A stretch of DNA of 64,000 nucleotides from the NCBI GenBank assembly GCA_024655945.1, contig JANLFK010000001.1, positions 124,001 through 188,000 on the forward strand, read 5' to 3'. Each line of letters opens with the position of its first letter. Position 1 is the stretch's first letter. Positions 56,469 through 64,000 of this stretch are shown here, piece by piece. The notes beneath the pieces are model-generated. The model did not search any database, was not told where the DNA came from, and saw only the letters and a program-made list of their open reading frames with translations. Source of the stretch: a candidate division KSB1 bacterium (lineage in GTDB: Bacteria > Zhuqueibacterota > Zhuqueibacteria > JANLFK01 > Oleimicrobiaceae). A program made the position numbers and the translations under genes.

Positions 56469-57500
56469 CTACCTCCCTCCTTTCGTGCCCTCTGGCCAGG
56501 GGGCCGCCAGTTGCACGCCATGTTGCTTAGCCACTCGTTGTTCTCGTCTTACCGCCAGGATGATACCTCCCGGTACGGTGGCGGCTACCCCGACCAGATA
56601 CGCAAGAAACTGCATGGCGACGGCTGCTGGCTCCGGCACGCCAACTTGCGAGAAGAGCAAGGCGCCACTCTGCTCGCGGACCCCGATGCCTCCCACAGAT
56701 ACGGGAACACTGGAAAGCAAGGCGATAATCGGCACGAATACCAGGAACAACGAAAAGCTCACTCGCACACCAACCGAAAGCGCAGTCAAGTAGTGCACGG
56801 CGATGCGCAGCACCTGCACCACCAGCGACATGCTCAGCACCTGAGCAAGCAGCAGCCGCCCGTGCCGGTAGTCGTTCACCTGGGCATAGACCTGCTTGGC
56901 CTTGTTCTTAAAGCCCAACGGGAGAACCCGGTTAGCCACGAACACGACCGGTTTGGCCACGCGTCTGCTGAAGAAGAACAGCAGCACCAGTAGCCACAAC
57001 CCGAACACACCCAGCACCACCGCAAGGGACGTGGCATGGCCCGCATAGCTGTGCCACAGGAGCGCCGCCACCACCGCCACGGACGTCAAGGTGGCGAAGC
57101 CGATCAGCCTGTCGAACAGAACTGCCGACATGGCCTCCGCAGGCTTTCCGGAAGCGCGCGCGGCGTCAAACACGCGAAACGCATCTCCGCCAACGTAGCC
57201 GATGAGAAAATTGTTGAAGAACAGCCCCACGAAGTAGTATCCCACCACCTGACGCAGAGGCAAACGGATATCCCGCGCCCGCAAGAGCATCCACCACTGG
57301 AAAGCGCCCAGCAGATTGCTCAGCGTAAACACCGACACTGCAGCAAGCAGCCACCAGAGGTCCGCTCCCACTATGCTTTCCCGCAGGCGAGCCGGCCCGA
57401 TGCGCCAAACCGCCAGCCCAAGGAGCGAGATGCTCACGAGGACTTTTCCGGCGGTCAACGGCACGCGACGCCAGCGCCCGGCAGTGCGTGGTCGGCCCAC
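56469..57500 (-). CDS. Flippase-like integral membrane protein (UPF0104 / LPG-synthase TM region)
   Basis: About 343 residues with eight or more membrane helices. It resembles the UPF0104 family (MprF N-domain and AglD-type), with family blocks FLIGYVGGDAFRVFDAARASG, LFDRLIGFATL and PVSVGGIGVREQSGALLF. Such proteins are thought to move lipid-linked sugars or phospholipids across the membrane. I took GTG at 57500 as the start since it comes just after the stop of the DUF2723 gene (57508); a GTG at 57464 is another possibility. Confidence 0.82.
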   Translation of the reverse strand: MGRPRTAGRWRRVPLTAGKVLVSISLLGLAVWRIGPARLRESIVGADLWWLLAAVSVFTLSNLLGAFQWWMLLRARDIRLPLRQVVGYYFVGLFFNNFLIGYVGGDAFRVFDAARASGKPAEAMSAVLFDRLIGFATLTSVAVVAALLWHSYAGHATSLAVVLGVFGLWLLVLLFFFSRRVAKPVVFVANRVLPLGFKNKAKQVYAQVNDYRHGRLLLAQVLSMSLVVQVLRIAVHYLTALSVGVRVSFSLFLVFVPIIALLSSVPVSVGGIGVREQSGALLFSQVGVPEPAAVAMQFLAYLVGVAATVPGGIILAVRREQRVAKQHGVQLAAPWPEGTKGGR

Positions 57501-57507
57501 CGGCGGC

Positions 57508-60390
57508 TCAACCCCTGTTGTCCTGCGGCGGCGCCACCGCCGTGTCGGGGACTGCTTCTGTCGCCTTGCGACGGAGTTCATCCAACTTTTCGCCGGCCTC
57601 TTTGTCGCCGGGGTGTTTCTGCACCCAATGCTCAAGAACCTCGGCAGCATCCGCGTACCGTCCCTGCTGTTCGTAGAGCAGCACCAGCCAGCCGTGCGCC
57701 TCCCCAAAATCGGGATTTGCGGCCGCCAGCTTCTTCAGACGCCTTTCGCTTTCGTCCTTCCGCCCGCCCAGATAGTAGAGCTTGGCGATCTCCAATTGGG
57801 CCCGCAGGTCCAAGACCGGGATAACCGCCTCCGGCATCACCTGCTCCATCTTGTCCAGGGCCTCCAGCATCTCCGCGTGCCGCTGCGCACGCGCATACTC
57901 AGTTGCCAGGCGCAGGAACGCCGCCCGGTAGTTCTGCAGCAGCCCCTTGACATTGTCATTGAAGTAGACCGTGGGGTCAGCCAAGCTGCGATAGCGGAAC
58001 ACCTCGAAGAGATTCTTCCGCAGGCGGTCCACCGCGATCTGGTATTCCCCAGGCACCGTCACCACCTTGAAACAGAGGCCGTCCATCCTCAGGTAGTTGA
58101 AGAGGTTGAGCTTGTTGTCGTTGGAAACCGTCACCGCGAAGTAGACTGGTCGTCGCCACTGGTTGTCGTATAGGATGCGCAGGATCATATAGTCCTGAAC
58201 ACGGATGCCCTGGCCCATGAGGGTCGGCAGCACGTCGATGCTGATCCTGTCGACATTTGTCGGCGCTTTGGGTGGCGCCCAATCCCCGAGCTCTGCCAAG
58301 TCGCGCTCGTACACACCAGGGGGCACCGGGATGCTAACCCGCACCTTTTTCGGTGGGTTGCGGCGCAGGCCCTCCAACTCTTGCTCGTTGAGTTGGCCGC
58401 TCATCGCCAGTAGCTCCAGCATGCTCATGGGGCGCAGCGCCTCGATCTGGCTGTCGCTCATGCGGATCGGCACCTTCGGCTCCTGATCGCGCAATTGGCG
58501 AATGTACCAGTCCGTGTTGAGCAGGCTGAGGTTGACGACCCGCACGTCCTTCCGCACGCCGCACACTTCCTGCAGGAACCACAGCGGGAAGGTGTCATTA
58601 TCGCCATTGGTAAACACAATGGCGTCTTTGTCGCACGTCTGGAGCAGGTTGTACGAATAGTCGCTCGGCACATAGTCCCCGGTACGGTCGTGCGAGTGGA
58701 AATTGAAAGCAAAAAGATTGATCGGCGCAGCGACCAAAAGAACCAGGGCTGCGCCTGCAATCGCCAGCTCCCTGATCCTGCCGCGCCGCTTGACCGCCTC
58801 TCCGATCCATTCCAAGATAGCCGACACGCCCACGCCGACCCAGATGGCGAAGGCAAAGAACGAGCCCACGTACACATAGTCCCGTTCCCTGGGCTGCGGG
58901 TCTTCCTGATTCAGGTAGACGACGATGGCCACCCCAGTCATCACGAAGAGCACCAACACCGGCAACGCGCGCTTCCAGTCCCGGAAGAAATGGTGCACCA
59001 TCCCGAAGAGCCCTATGAGGAAAGGCAAGGCGTACAGCCCGCGCAGAGATATGGTCTCCACAATGTAGCCGTCGCTGCCGATGGTATTGCCCTTCCCGAT
59101 AAACTGCCAACCAAAGTAGCGCCAGTACATCTTCTTCAGCTGGTAGTTCAGGAAGAAATTGACCTGCTTGCCAAACTGGTAGAACTTGTAGTTTTCACCC
59201 GGATACCTCTGCCTGAACTCCCACTCGAACGGGATATTTGGAAACCGGCGCGGCAAGATCCCCCAGGTGCCGTACTGCTCGCGGTTGAGGTAGCGCACCA
59301 TGCCCGCTGCTGTCTCGGGGTCGTTTTCATCAATCGCCGGGTCGAAGTTCGAACGGATGTACAGCGCAGTGTAGGTGGAGTACCCCAGCACGATGAGGAA
59401 GAGCGACATCACCGAGAGCGCAACCCAGCGTCGGCGCTCGCTCACCGCCACCCCGGCGGCAATGAGCAAGGCAAGCATGAGAAGCAATATCACCTCGATG
59501 AAGGTCTTTTCCGCAAGATGCGGAATGCCCTTGATGACCCCAGGGTAGATCGCCACAAAGACCGTTGTCCCGACTCCCAAGGTGAGGGCTAACTGCGCAT
59601 ATCTCTTACCGGCTTCACTCAATTTGCCTCGCCAGTAGAAATAGTGCCCCACCAGATAGATAGCAAGCCCGATGTACACGAACCTGAACACCAGGCCAAC
59701 GAACGCGCACGCGCCAAGCATGGCAGAGGCTATGACCAAATGCCAGACAAACTCCTTGAAGGAGGCCGGCTTGCAGGTGCGGAAATAGAAAATCAAAAAG
59801 ACAAAGGGTAGAGCGAGGATGTTGAGTAGATGTACACCGATGGCCAAGCCCACACAGTAAGCGATCGTCAACAAGTAGCGGTCGCTGCGTGGATCGTCGG
59901 CCTTCTCCATCCATTTCATGATCAACCACACGACTGCAGCGGTGAAAAACATGCTGAGCGCGTAGACTTCGGCCTCGACGGCATTGAACCAAAAGGAGTC
60001 CGTGAAGGCAAAGGCAAGGGCACCTATGGCCCCGCTGCTGTAGAGAATGATGCGATCGAGACTGCTGCTCGGCTTGCCCCGCCACAGAATCACCATGCGA
60101 ACGATGATGAGGTAGAGGAAGAGCACGGTCAAAGCGCTCGCCACGGGCGAAATGAGATTCACGCGAAAGGCGATGTCTTTGGCAAAGGGGACCATCGAGA
60201 AGAGGCGTCCCAGAAGGATGTAGAGCGGCGCACCAGGAGGATGCGGCACCCCCAAGATGTACGAGCAGGCGATGAACTCTCCACAGTCCCAAAAGGAGAC
60301 TGTGGGCGCGATGGTACGCAGATAGGTGAGGAAAGCAATCAAGGTGACTGCACCACCCACCAGAGCGTTCAGCTTGCGATGATTGTCCAT
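57508..60390 (-). CDS. DUF2723 protein (protein O-mannosyltransferase-like) with C-terminal TPR domain
   Basis: A 960-residue membrane protein. The first 110 residues carry the DUF2723 signature (APTVSFWDCGEFIACSYILGVPHPPGAPLY), with the conserved acidic residue of GT-C enzymes, and about 13 helices continue to residue 620. A periplasmic domain follows, with TPR-like repeats in the last 150 residues (KLYYLGGRKDESERRLKKL; LLYEQQGRYADAAEVLE). It is predicted to transfer sugar from a polyprenyl donor to extracellular targets. Activity is inferred from the GT-C fold. ATG at 60390 follows GGAGGAG. Confidence 0.88.
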   Translation of the reverse strand: MDNHRKLNALVGGAVTLIAFLTYLRTIAPTVSFWDCGEFIACSYILGVPHPPGAPLYILLGRLFSMVPFAKDIAFRVNLISPVASALTVLFLYLIIVRMVILWRGKPSSSLDRIILYSSGAIGALAFAFTDSFWFNAVEAEVYALSMFFTAAVVWLIMKWMEKADDPRSDRYLLTIAYCVGLAIGVHLLNILALPFVFLIFYFRTCKPASFKEFVWHLVIASAMLGACAFVGLVFRFVYIGLAIYLVGHYFYWRGKLSEAGKRYAQLALTLGVGTTVFVAIYPGVIKGIPHLAEKTFIEVILLLMLALLIAAGVAVSERRRWVALSVMSLFLIVLGYSTYTALYIRSNFDPAIDENDPETAAGMVRYLNREQYGTWGILPRRFPNIPFEWEFRQRYPGENYKFYQFGKQVNFFLNYQLKKMYWRYFGWQFIGKGNTIGSDGYIVETISLRGLYALPFLIGLFGMVHHFFRDWKRALPVLVLFVMTGVAIVVYLNQEDPQPRERDYVYVGSFFAFAIWVGVGVSAILEWIGEAVKRRGRIRELAIAGAALVLLVAAPINLFAFNFHSHDRTGDYVPSDYSYNLLQTCDKDAIVFTNGDNDTFPLWFLQEVCGVRKDVRVVNLSLLNTDWYIRQLRDQEPKVPIRMSDSQIEALRPMSMLELLAMSGQLNEQELEGLRRNPPKKVRVSIPVPPGVYERDLAELGDWAPPKAPTNVDRISIDVLPTLMGQGIRVQDYMILRILYDNQWRRPVYFAVTVSNDNKLNLFNYLRMDGLCFKVVTVPGEYQIAVDRLRKNLFEVFRYRSLADPTVYFNDNVKGLLQNYRAAFLRLATEYARAQRHAEMLEALDKMEQVMPEAVIPVLDLRAQLEIAKLYYLGGRKDESERRLKKLAAANPDFGEAHGWLVLLYEQQGRYADAAEVLEHWVQKHPGDKEAGEKLDELRRKATEAVPDTAVAPPQDNRG

Positions 60391-60409
60391 CAACGTCTCC
60401 TCCACCGAG

Positions 60410-61522
60410 TCAGCGGTTCAACTCCTCAGTGATGATCTCTAAGAGCCGCGCAGCAGACTTCTCCCAGCTAAACTCCGCTGCCCAGCGCTGCCCACCCTCC
60501 CCCAGGCGCATGCGCAGCTGCTGGTCTTGCAGCACCAGGCGCACCTTCGCCGCCAGGAGATCAGGTCTATCCCACGGATAGAGCAGTCCCGTGCATCCAT
60601 CCACCACGGCGTCGCGCAAACCAGGGGAATCGGCGGCGACTACTGGCACGCCGCACGCGCTGGCCTCCAACACTGTGATGCCCCATCCCTCCTTCGCAGA
60701 AGGGTTCACCATCACCCACATGCGGTTCAGGAGCTCGACCTTCCGCTCTTCGCTCACGGCACCGGTGAAGGTGACCCGACCTGCAATGCCCATCTCTTCA
60801 GCGAGTCTCTGCAGGTCGGGGCGGGCATCGCCTTCGCCCACAATCAGCAAACGCGCCTCAGGGATGTCCTCAAGAATCGACGCGAACGCGACCAATAGCC
60901 TATCAATGCACTTGTAGCGCTTCACCCGGCCAAAGTAGCCAACTATGGGCTCTGCCGCCCTGAGTTCCGGCCTGGGCCGGCACAGCTGACGATTGACGGC
61001 GTTGTAGGCGATGTCCTGAGGGCTACAACGCAGCCCGAGTGCTGCCAGTTCCCGTTGGGTGCTCTTAGAAACAACAATGAAGCGCGTATGGCGATAGACG
61101 CGCGGAATCAGCCTCTCGTGAGCTTGAACATACCAGGCGCTCAAGGGGCCAGTTTCCAGCCGTATGGTCGGCCCAAAAAGATGGTGGACAATCGCAACTA
61201 CGGGCTCGCGGGCGTAGAACGGGGTGTAGAACGGCACCTTGTTGATGTCTTCCAAGACCACATCGAAGGTGTGTCTTCTGCGCAGGGCGGCGTAAAGTCC
61301 CGGCACAAAGTAGTTGAAGACAGGACGTGGTCCTCTCCGCACAATCCGGATGCCGTCTACTACCTCCTCTCGCGCGCACCCGCGAAAGGTACAACTCAGC
61401 TGCGTCACCTCATGGCCCACTGCGACGAGCCGCCTGAGAATCTCGTGGGCATGAACCTCCGCGCCGCCTCCGAGGGGGTGGCGGATGTCCTGCCAATTGA
61501 TGAGCAGAATCCGCAGACTCAT
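60410..61522 (-). CDS. GT4-family glycosyltransferase
   Basis: A 370-residue GT-B glycosyltransferase. The N-terminal GGGAEVHAHEILRRL segment binds the acceptor side. The C-terminal donor domain contains IVGYFGRVKRYKCIDRLL, LLIVGEGDARPDL and the E-x7-E region KEGWGITVLEASACGVPVVAADSPGLRDAV. It overlaps the methyltransferase gene behind it (ATGA). Sugar specificity unknown; it belongs to the surface glycan group. Confidence 0.92.
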   Translation of the reverse strand: MSLRILLINWQDIRHPLGGGAEVHAHEILRRLVAVGHEVTQLSCTFRGCAREEVVDGIRIVRRGPRPVFNYFVPGLYAALRRRHTFDVVLEDINKVPFYTPFYAREPVVAIVHHLFGPTIRLETGPLSAWYVQAHERLIPRVYRHTRFIVVSKSTQRELAALGLRCSPQDIAYNAVNRQLCRPRPELRAAEPIVGYFGRVKRYKCIDRLLVAFASILEDIPEARLLIVGEGDARPDLQRLAEEMGIAGRVTFTGAVSEERKVELLNRMWVMVNPSAKEGWGITVLEASACGVPVVAADSPGLRDAVVDGCTGLLYPWDRPDLLAAKVRLVLQDQQLRMRLGEGGQRWAAEFSWEKSAARLLEIITEELNR

Positions 61523-62307
61523 CGACCCTGCACCGGTCTGCGCGCCACCGCGCCGATATCAAGACAGGTATTGAGCATCACCGGCCAGCGCAGCAGCAGA
61601 CCACGCAGATGACCGCGCAACGAGCGCAGGAACTTGCTGCTCGGCGGATACATGGGCAAGCGGACGCCGAGCCGTCGCAACCCTTCTCGGAGCGTGCGAT
61701 AAAGGAGACTTGGTCGCATGTAGTCTCCGTACATCCACCACACCTCGAACCCGGCTCGTTGCATCACTGTGGCAAGTCCGCGCACCGTGAAATCGGTCTC
61801 CCATCCGGCAAACCACCTGTCAAGCGCCATGAGCACGCGTTTCAGCAAACCGTAGATGTGGTAACGCTGAGGCACGTCGACCACGGCCACGCCGCCAGGC
61901 CGTAGGACGCGCAGGTTCTCCTGCAACAGTGGCAGCGGCTCCCGGAAATGCTCCAAGAGGCCTTGATGGAACACCAAGTCCAAGCTTGCGCTCCGGAACG
62001 GCAAGGCAAACGCGTCACCCCGAACTATGTAGACCCCCTTGCGTCCGCGCGTCACGCCGCGCATCATCGCCACCGCCTGCTCCGCATAGTCGAGGAGCAC
62101 GACTTTTCCGCCGCGTTCTGCCAACCGCACCCCGTCGCGCCCAGTGCCGGCTCCCACCTCCAACGCCCAGCCGGCTGGGAGGGGAACTGCCCGCTCTATC
62201 TGCCTGACGACGCGATCGGCATTGGAGTAGTAGTCGTCCGGGGCGGCTCTTTCAGCCCAGTAAGACTCCCAGTGCTCGCGCCGTGACTCTCTTGCGTGGG
62301 TCTTCAT
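61519..62307 (-). CDS. SAM-dependent methyltransferase
   Basis: About 262 residues, class I methyltransferase. The AdoMet-binding site is WALEVGAGTGRDGVRLAERGGKVVLLDY near residues 50-77, followed by GDAFALPFRSASLDLVFHQGLLEHF. ATG at 62307 was chosen because it matches the methyltransferase N terminus; an upstream extension would consist of low-similarity sequence across the promoter at 62327-62355. Substrate unknown; a glycan or lipid carrier is plausible given the neighbours. Confidence 0.88.
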   Translation of the reverse strand: MKTHARESRREHWESYWAERAAPDDYYSNADRVVRQIERAVPLPAGWALEVGAGTGRDGVRLAERGGKVVLLDYAEQAVAMMRGVTRGRKGVYIVRGDAFALPFRSASLDLVFHQGLLEHFREPLPLLQENLRVLRPGGVAVVDVPQRYHIYGLLKRVLMALDRWFAGWETDFTVRGLATVMQRAGFEVWWMYGDYMRPSLLYRTLREGLRRLGVRLPMYPPSSKFLRSLRGHLRGLLLRWPVMLNTCLDIGAVARRPVQGR

Positions 62308-62326
62308 CGTTTCTCGCTTGGCTGGA

Positions 62327-62355
62327 AAAGTAGCAAAAAAACCCCAATTAGTCAA
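62327..62355 (-). promoter_or_regulatory. Promoter of the methyltransferase-glycosyltransferase operon
   Basis: On the minus strand TTGACT (62350-62355), a 17-base spacer and TACTTT (62327-62332), 20 bases before the methyltransferase ATG. It drives the run toward the GT4, DUF2723 and flippase genes. Confidence 0.7.
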
Positions 62356-62458
62356 GGTAAAAGACTTGGGGGAGCAGATTCTTGGCGGGGTTCGCGGCTC
62401 GCGCGCCAGCGGCCAAGGCGGCAGCAAGCCTGCGCACACGGTACCCCATAGAACGCGT

Positions 62459-62486
62459 GAGGGGCCTCATGATGCCGAGGCCCCTC
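62459..62486 (-). terminator. Strong hairpin after the radical SAM gene
   Basis: GAGGGGCCTC and GAGGCCCCTC form a perfect 10-bp stem around an 8-base loop. It lies 26 bases after the stop of the radical SAM gene and upstream of the next promoter. There is no T-run on the minus strand, so termination would be Rho-assisted or weak. Confidence 0.55.
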
Positions 62487-62511
62487 GTTGCCATCCGGTA
62501 TGTGCGAGCTC

Positions 62512-63951
62512 TTAATGGGGCAAGTCGAACGCGACGTCTTGCCAGAACTCCGCCTTTATTCGCCCCCCTTTCCTCGCCCGCAACACATCAAGCAACCGCA
62601 GGTAGAGCCCGTTCCTCTTGCGCCACAGGCTGTTGAGGCGACGTGCGTAGTGGGCGATGGCCACTTCTTCCAGGCGAAAAGCCAACAAGCGCCGCGCTAT
62701 TTCGGCCAGCGAATAGAAGCGCTGGTGAGCCCAGATCTGAGCCATCTGCAATTCCATCAGGGAAAAGCCACGCGGCTCGAAGACCACATGGTGCGCGTCG
62801 TACAGGCTCCAGTCGGTGAAGGTTATGCGGTCCTCGGCCCGCAGCTCCTCATAGCAACGGCTGCCAGGAAGAGGAGTGAGGATGAGGAATTGGGCAGAGG
62901 CCAACTGATGTTTCTTGGCAAAGCGCACCGTCTCCTTCACCGAAGCGAAGGTATCGTGATCCAGGCCGAGGATGAACATCCCGTGCACGTTGATGCGGTG
63001 GCGGCGGAACACGCGGGTGGCCTCCTCCATCTCCGCCACGGTCTGGTGCTTTTTGGTGGCCACCAGACTCTCCGGGTTCACTGTCTCGAATCCCACGAAC
63101 ACGGTGTGGCAGCCTGCGCGATGCATCAGGCGCACCAGGTCCTCATCTCGGGTGATGTCGGCCCGTACCTGCGTCGACCAGCGGAACTTGAACCCCTCTG
63201 CGATCATCGCCTCAAGAAGTCTGCGCGTGTGGGCAGGGTTCGCCGCAAAGTTGTCGTCATAGAAGAAGACAAAGTTCCCTGGTTGGTTGTACCGCCGGAG
63301 CTCGGCGATGACGTTCTCGGTGGAACGAAAGCGGTATTTCCTGCCGAACATCCCGGTCACCGAACAGAAAGAGCAGTCGAAAGGGCAGCCGCGAGAGGTC
63401 TGCACAGGGATGATGCGCTTGCCCGCCACTTTCTTTTCCCTGCTCTTGATGAGTGAGAAATCCGGAAAGGGAATCTCATCCAGCACCACGGGTGGCGCCG
63501 GCACGGTGGTCGTGAAGGGCTTTCCGTCGCGCAAGTAGACCAGCTTTGGCACCTCGTCCAGGCTGCGCTGCCCGGCCACCGCTTCCAACAACAGGGGAAA
63601 TGACGACTCTGCCTCACCAAGCATCACATAGTCGGCGTGCACGAGGGCCTCCTCGGGCAGGTAGGTCACATGTGTCCCGCCGAGCACCACCGGAATCCCC
63701 AAGTTGCGCACGCGCTCAGCTATGGCGTAAGCACGCGGGGCAGTGGAGGTGACCGTAGAAATGCCGACCAGATCTGCGCTCGCCACTTCTTGCCAGTCTA
63801 CCGCTCCTTGCTCTTCCACATAGACGGCAGCGTCCCATCCCGCCTTCTGCGCGATAGTGGCCAAAATGATGGTTCCCAACCGTGGAAGAGGAAAGCGTGT
63901 GAAGATGTGAAGGTTGGGGGCCTTTGGTTCGATAAGGACTACTTTTGCCAT
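62512..63951 (-). CDS. B12-binding domain radical SAM enzyme
   Basis: A 479-residue enzyme with an N-terminal cobalamin-binding domain (about 1-140; IPVVLGGTHVTYLPEEAL) and a radical SAM domain. The cluster motif is RGCPFDCSFCSVTGMFG near residue 195, followed by FVFFYDDNFAANPAHTR and GFETVNPESL. This is the layout of cobalamin-dependent methylases and of hopanoid or lipid-modifying enzymes such as HpnP/HpnJ. The substrate cannot be told. ATG at 63951; the window ends 49 bases later with nothing recognisable. Confidence 0.9.
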   Translation of the reverse strand: MAKVVLIEPKAPNLHIFTRFPLPRLGTIILATIAQKAGWDAAVYVEEQGAVDWQEVASADLVGISTVTSTAPRAYAIAERVRNLGIPVVLGGTHVTYLPEEALVHADYVMLGEAESSFPLLLEAVAGQRSLDEVPKLVYLRDGKPFTTTVPAPPVVLDEIPFPDFSLIKSREKKVAGKRIIPVQTSRGCPFDCSFCSVTGMFGRKYRFRSTENVIAELRRYNQPGNFVFFYDDNFAANPAHTRRLLEAMIAEGFKFRWSTQVRADITRDEDLVRLMHRAGCHTVFVGFETVNPESLVATKKHQTVAEMEEATRVFRRHRINVHGMFILGLDHDTFASVKETVRFAKKHQLASAQFLILTPLPGSRCYEELRAEDRITFTDWSLYDAHHVVFEPRGFSLMELQMAQIWAHQRFYSLAEIARRLLAFRLEEVAIAHYARRLNSLWRKRNGLYLRLLDVLRARKGGRIKAEFWQDVAFDLPH

Positions 63952-64000
63952 GACGCACTATACCTCGAGGTTAGCTTTGCTTGCCTTGGCTGTCGGCGGT

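Overview
The window is a gene-dense, roughly 60% G+C bacterial chromosome segment in which essentially every supported gene lies on the minus strand, so transcription runs from high to low coordinates. Gene content points to a strict or facultative anaerobe of the FCB-like candidate phyla (KSB1/Zixibacteria-type), but this is inferred from gene content, not proven: a membrane-bound [NiFe] hydrogenase, a hydrogenase-like H-cluster sensor kinase, Ptb/Buk acyl-phosphate metabolism, DUF2723 and DUF4837 proteins, LapA/LapB, and an IspH-S1 pair. I found no tRNA, rRNA, CRISPR array or insertion sequence.

Region 1 (1-8.3 kb): partial hypF, then ptb, a DUF1189 membrane protein and buk. Upstream of these sits a signalling cassette. 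A sensor kinase carrying ferredoxin clusters, an H-cluster-binding hydrogenase-like domain, a CxxCG FeS domain and a histidine kinase overlaps a receiver/degenerate-kinase gene split by a one-base frameshift. Two receiver proteins that end in membrane helices instead of an output domain follow. This cassette has its own promoter and is separated from the hydrogenase operon by a strong terminator.

Region 2 (8.4-22.8 kb): a 13-gene operon for a group 4 (Hyf/Ech-like) energy-converting hydrogenase. In transcription order it encodes an FdhA/NuoG-like molybdopterin-fold protein that lacks the formate dehydrogenase catalytic residues, a sulfhydrogenase beta-like Fe-S protein, a gamma-like FAD/NAD(P) reductase, a small membrane protein, a HycI-type maturation protease, two antiporter-like subunits, the catalytic large subunit, HyfC-, HyfH- and HyfE-like subunits, a third antiporter-like subunit and the small subunit. 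The large subunit is interrupted by an in-frame TGA exactly at the second cysteine of its N-terminal CGxC nickel motif. A bacterial SECIS-like hairpin lies just downstream, so I read it as selenocysteine at the Ni-Fe bridging position. Known [NiFeSe] enzymes carry Sec in the C-terminal motif instead. This is the main discovery candidate of the window.

Region 3 (23-38.4 kb): central metabolism and housekeeping: pgk, rpiB with an unusual N-terminal extension, pcm, a histone-deacetylase-like hydrolase, endonuclease V, a Nudix hydrolase, an Mth938-like protein, an M1 metallopeptidase, a homocysteine methyltransferase, a SPOR protein, lapB-lapA and the two methylthiotransferases miaB and mtaB. Region 4 (38.5-48.6 kb): rpsA-ispH-cmk-rluB-scpB-scpA-trpS, HNH nuclease, a short Trm112-like gene, a GAF-PP2C phosphatase and accA. 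Region 5 (48.6-64 kb): surface glycan and glycosylation genes (glycosyltransferases, a GT2/sugar-phosphotransferase fusion, rfbD, a DUF2723 mannosyltransferase-like protein, a flippase-like protein, a methyltransferase) interleaved with purE, an AzgA-type purine permease, a PfkB kinase and a B12-binding radical SAM enzyme.

Four minus-strand promoters share a TTGACT -35 box with a 16-17 bp spacer, which gives a usable picture of the housekeeping promoter in this genome.
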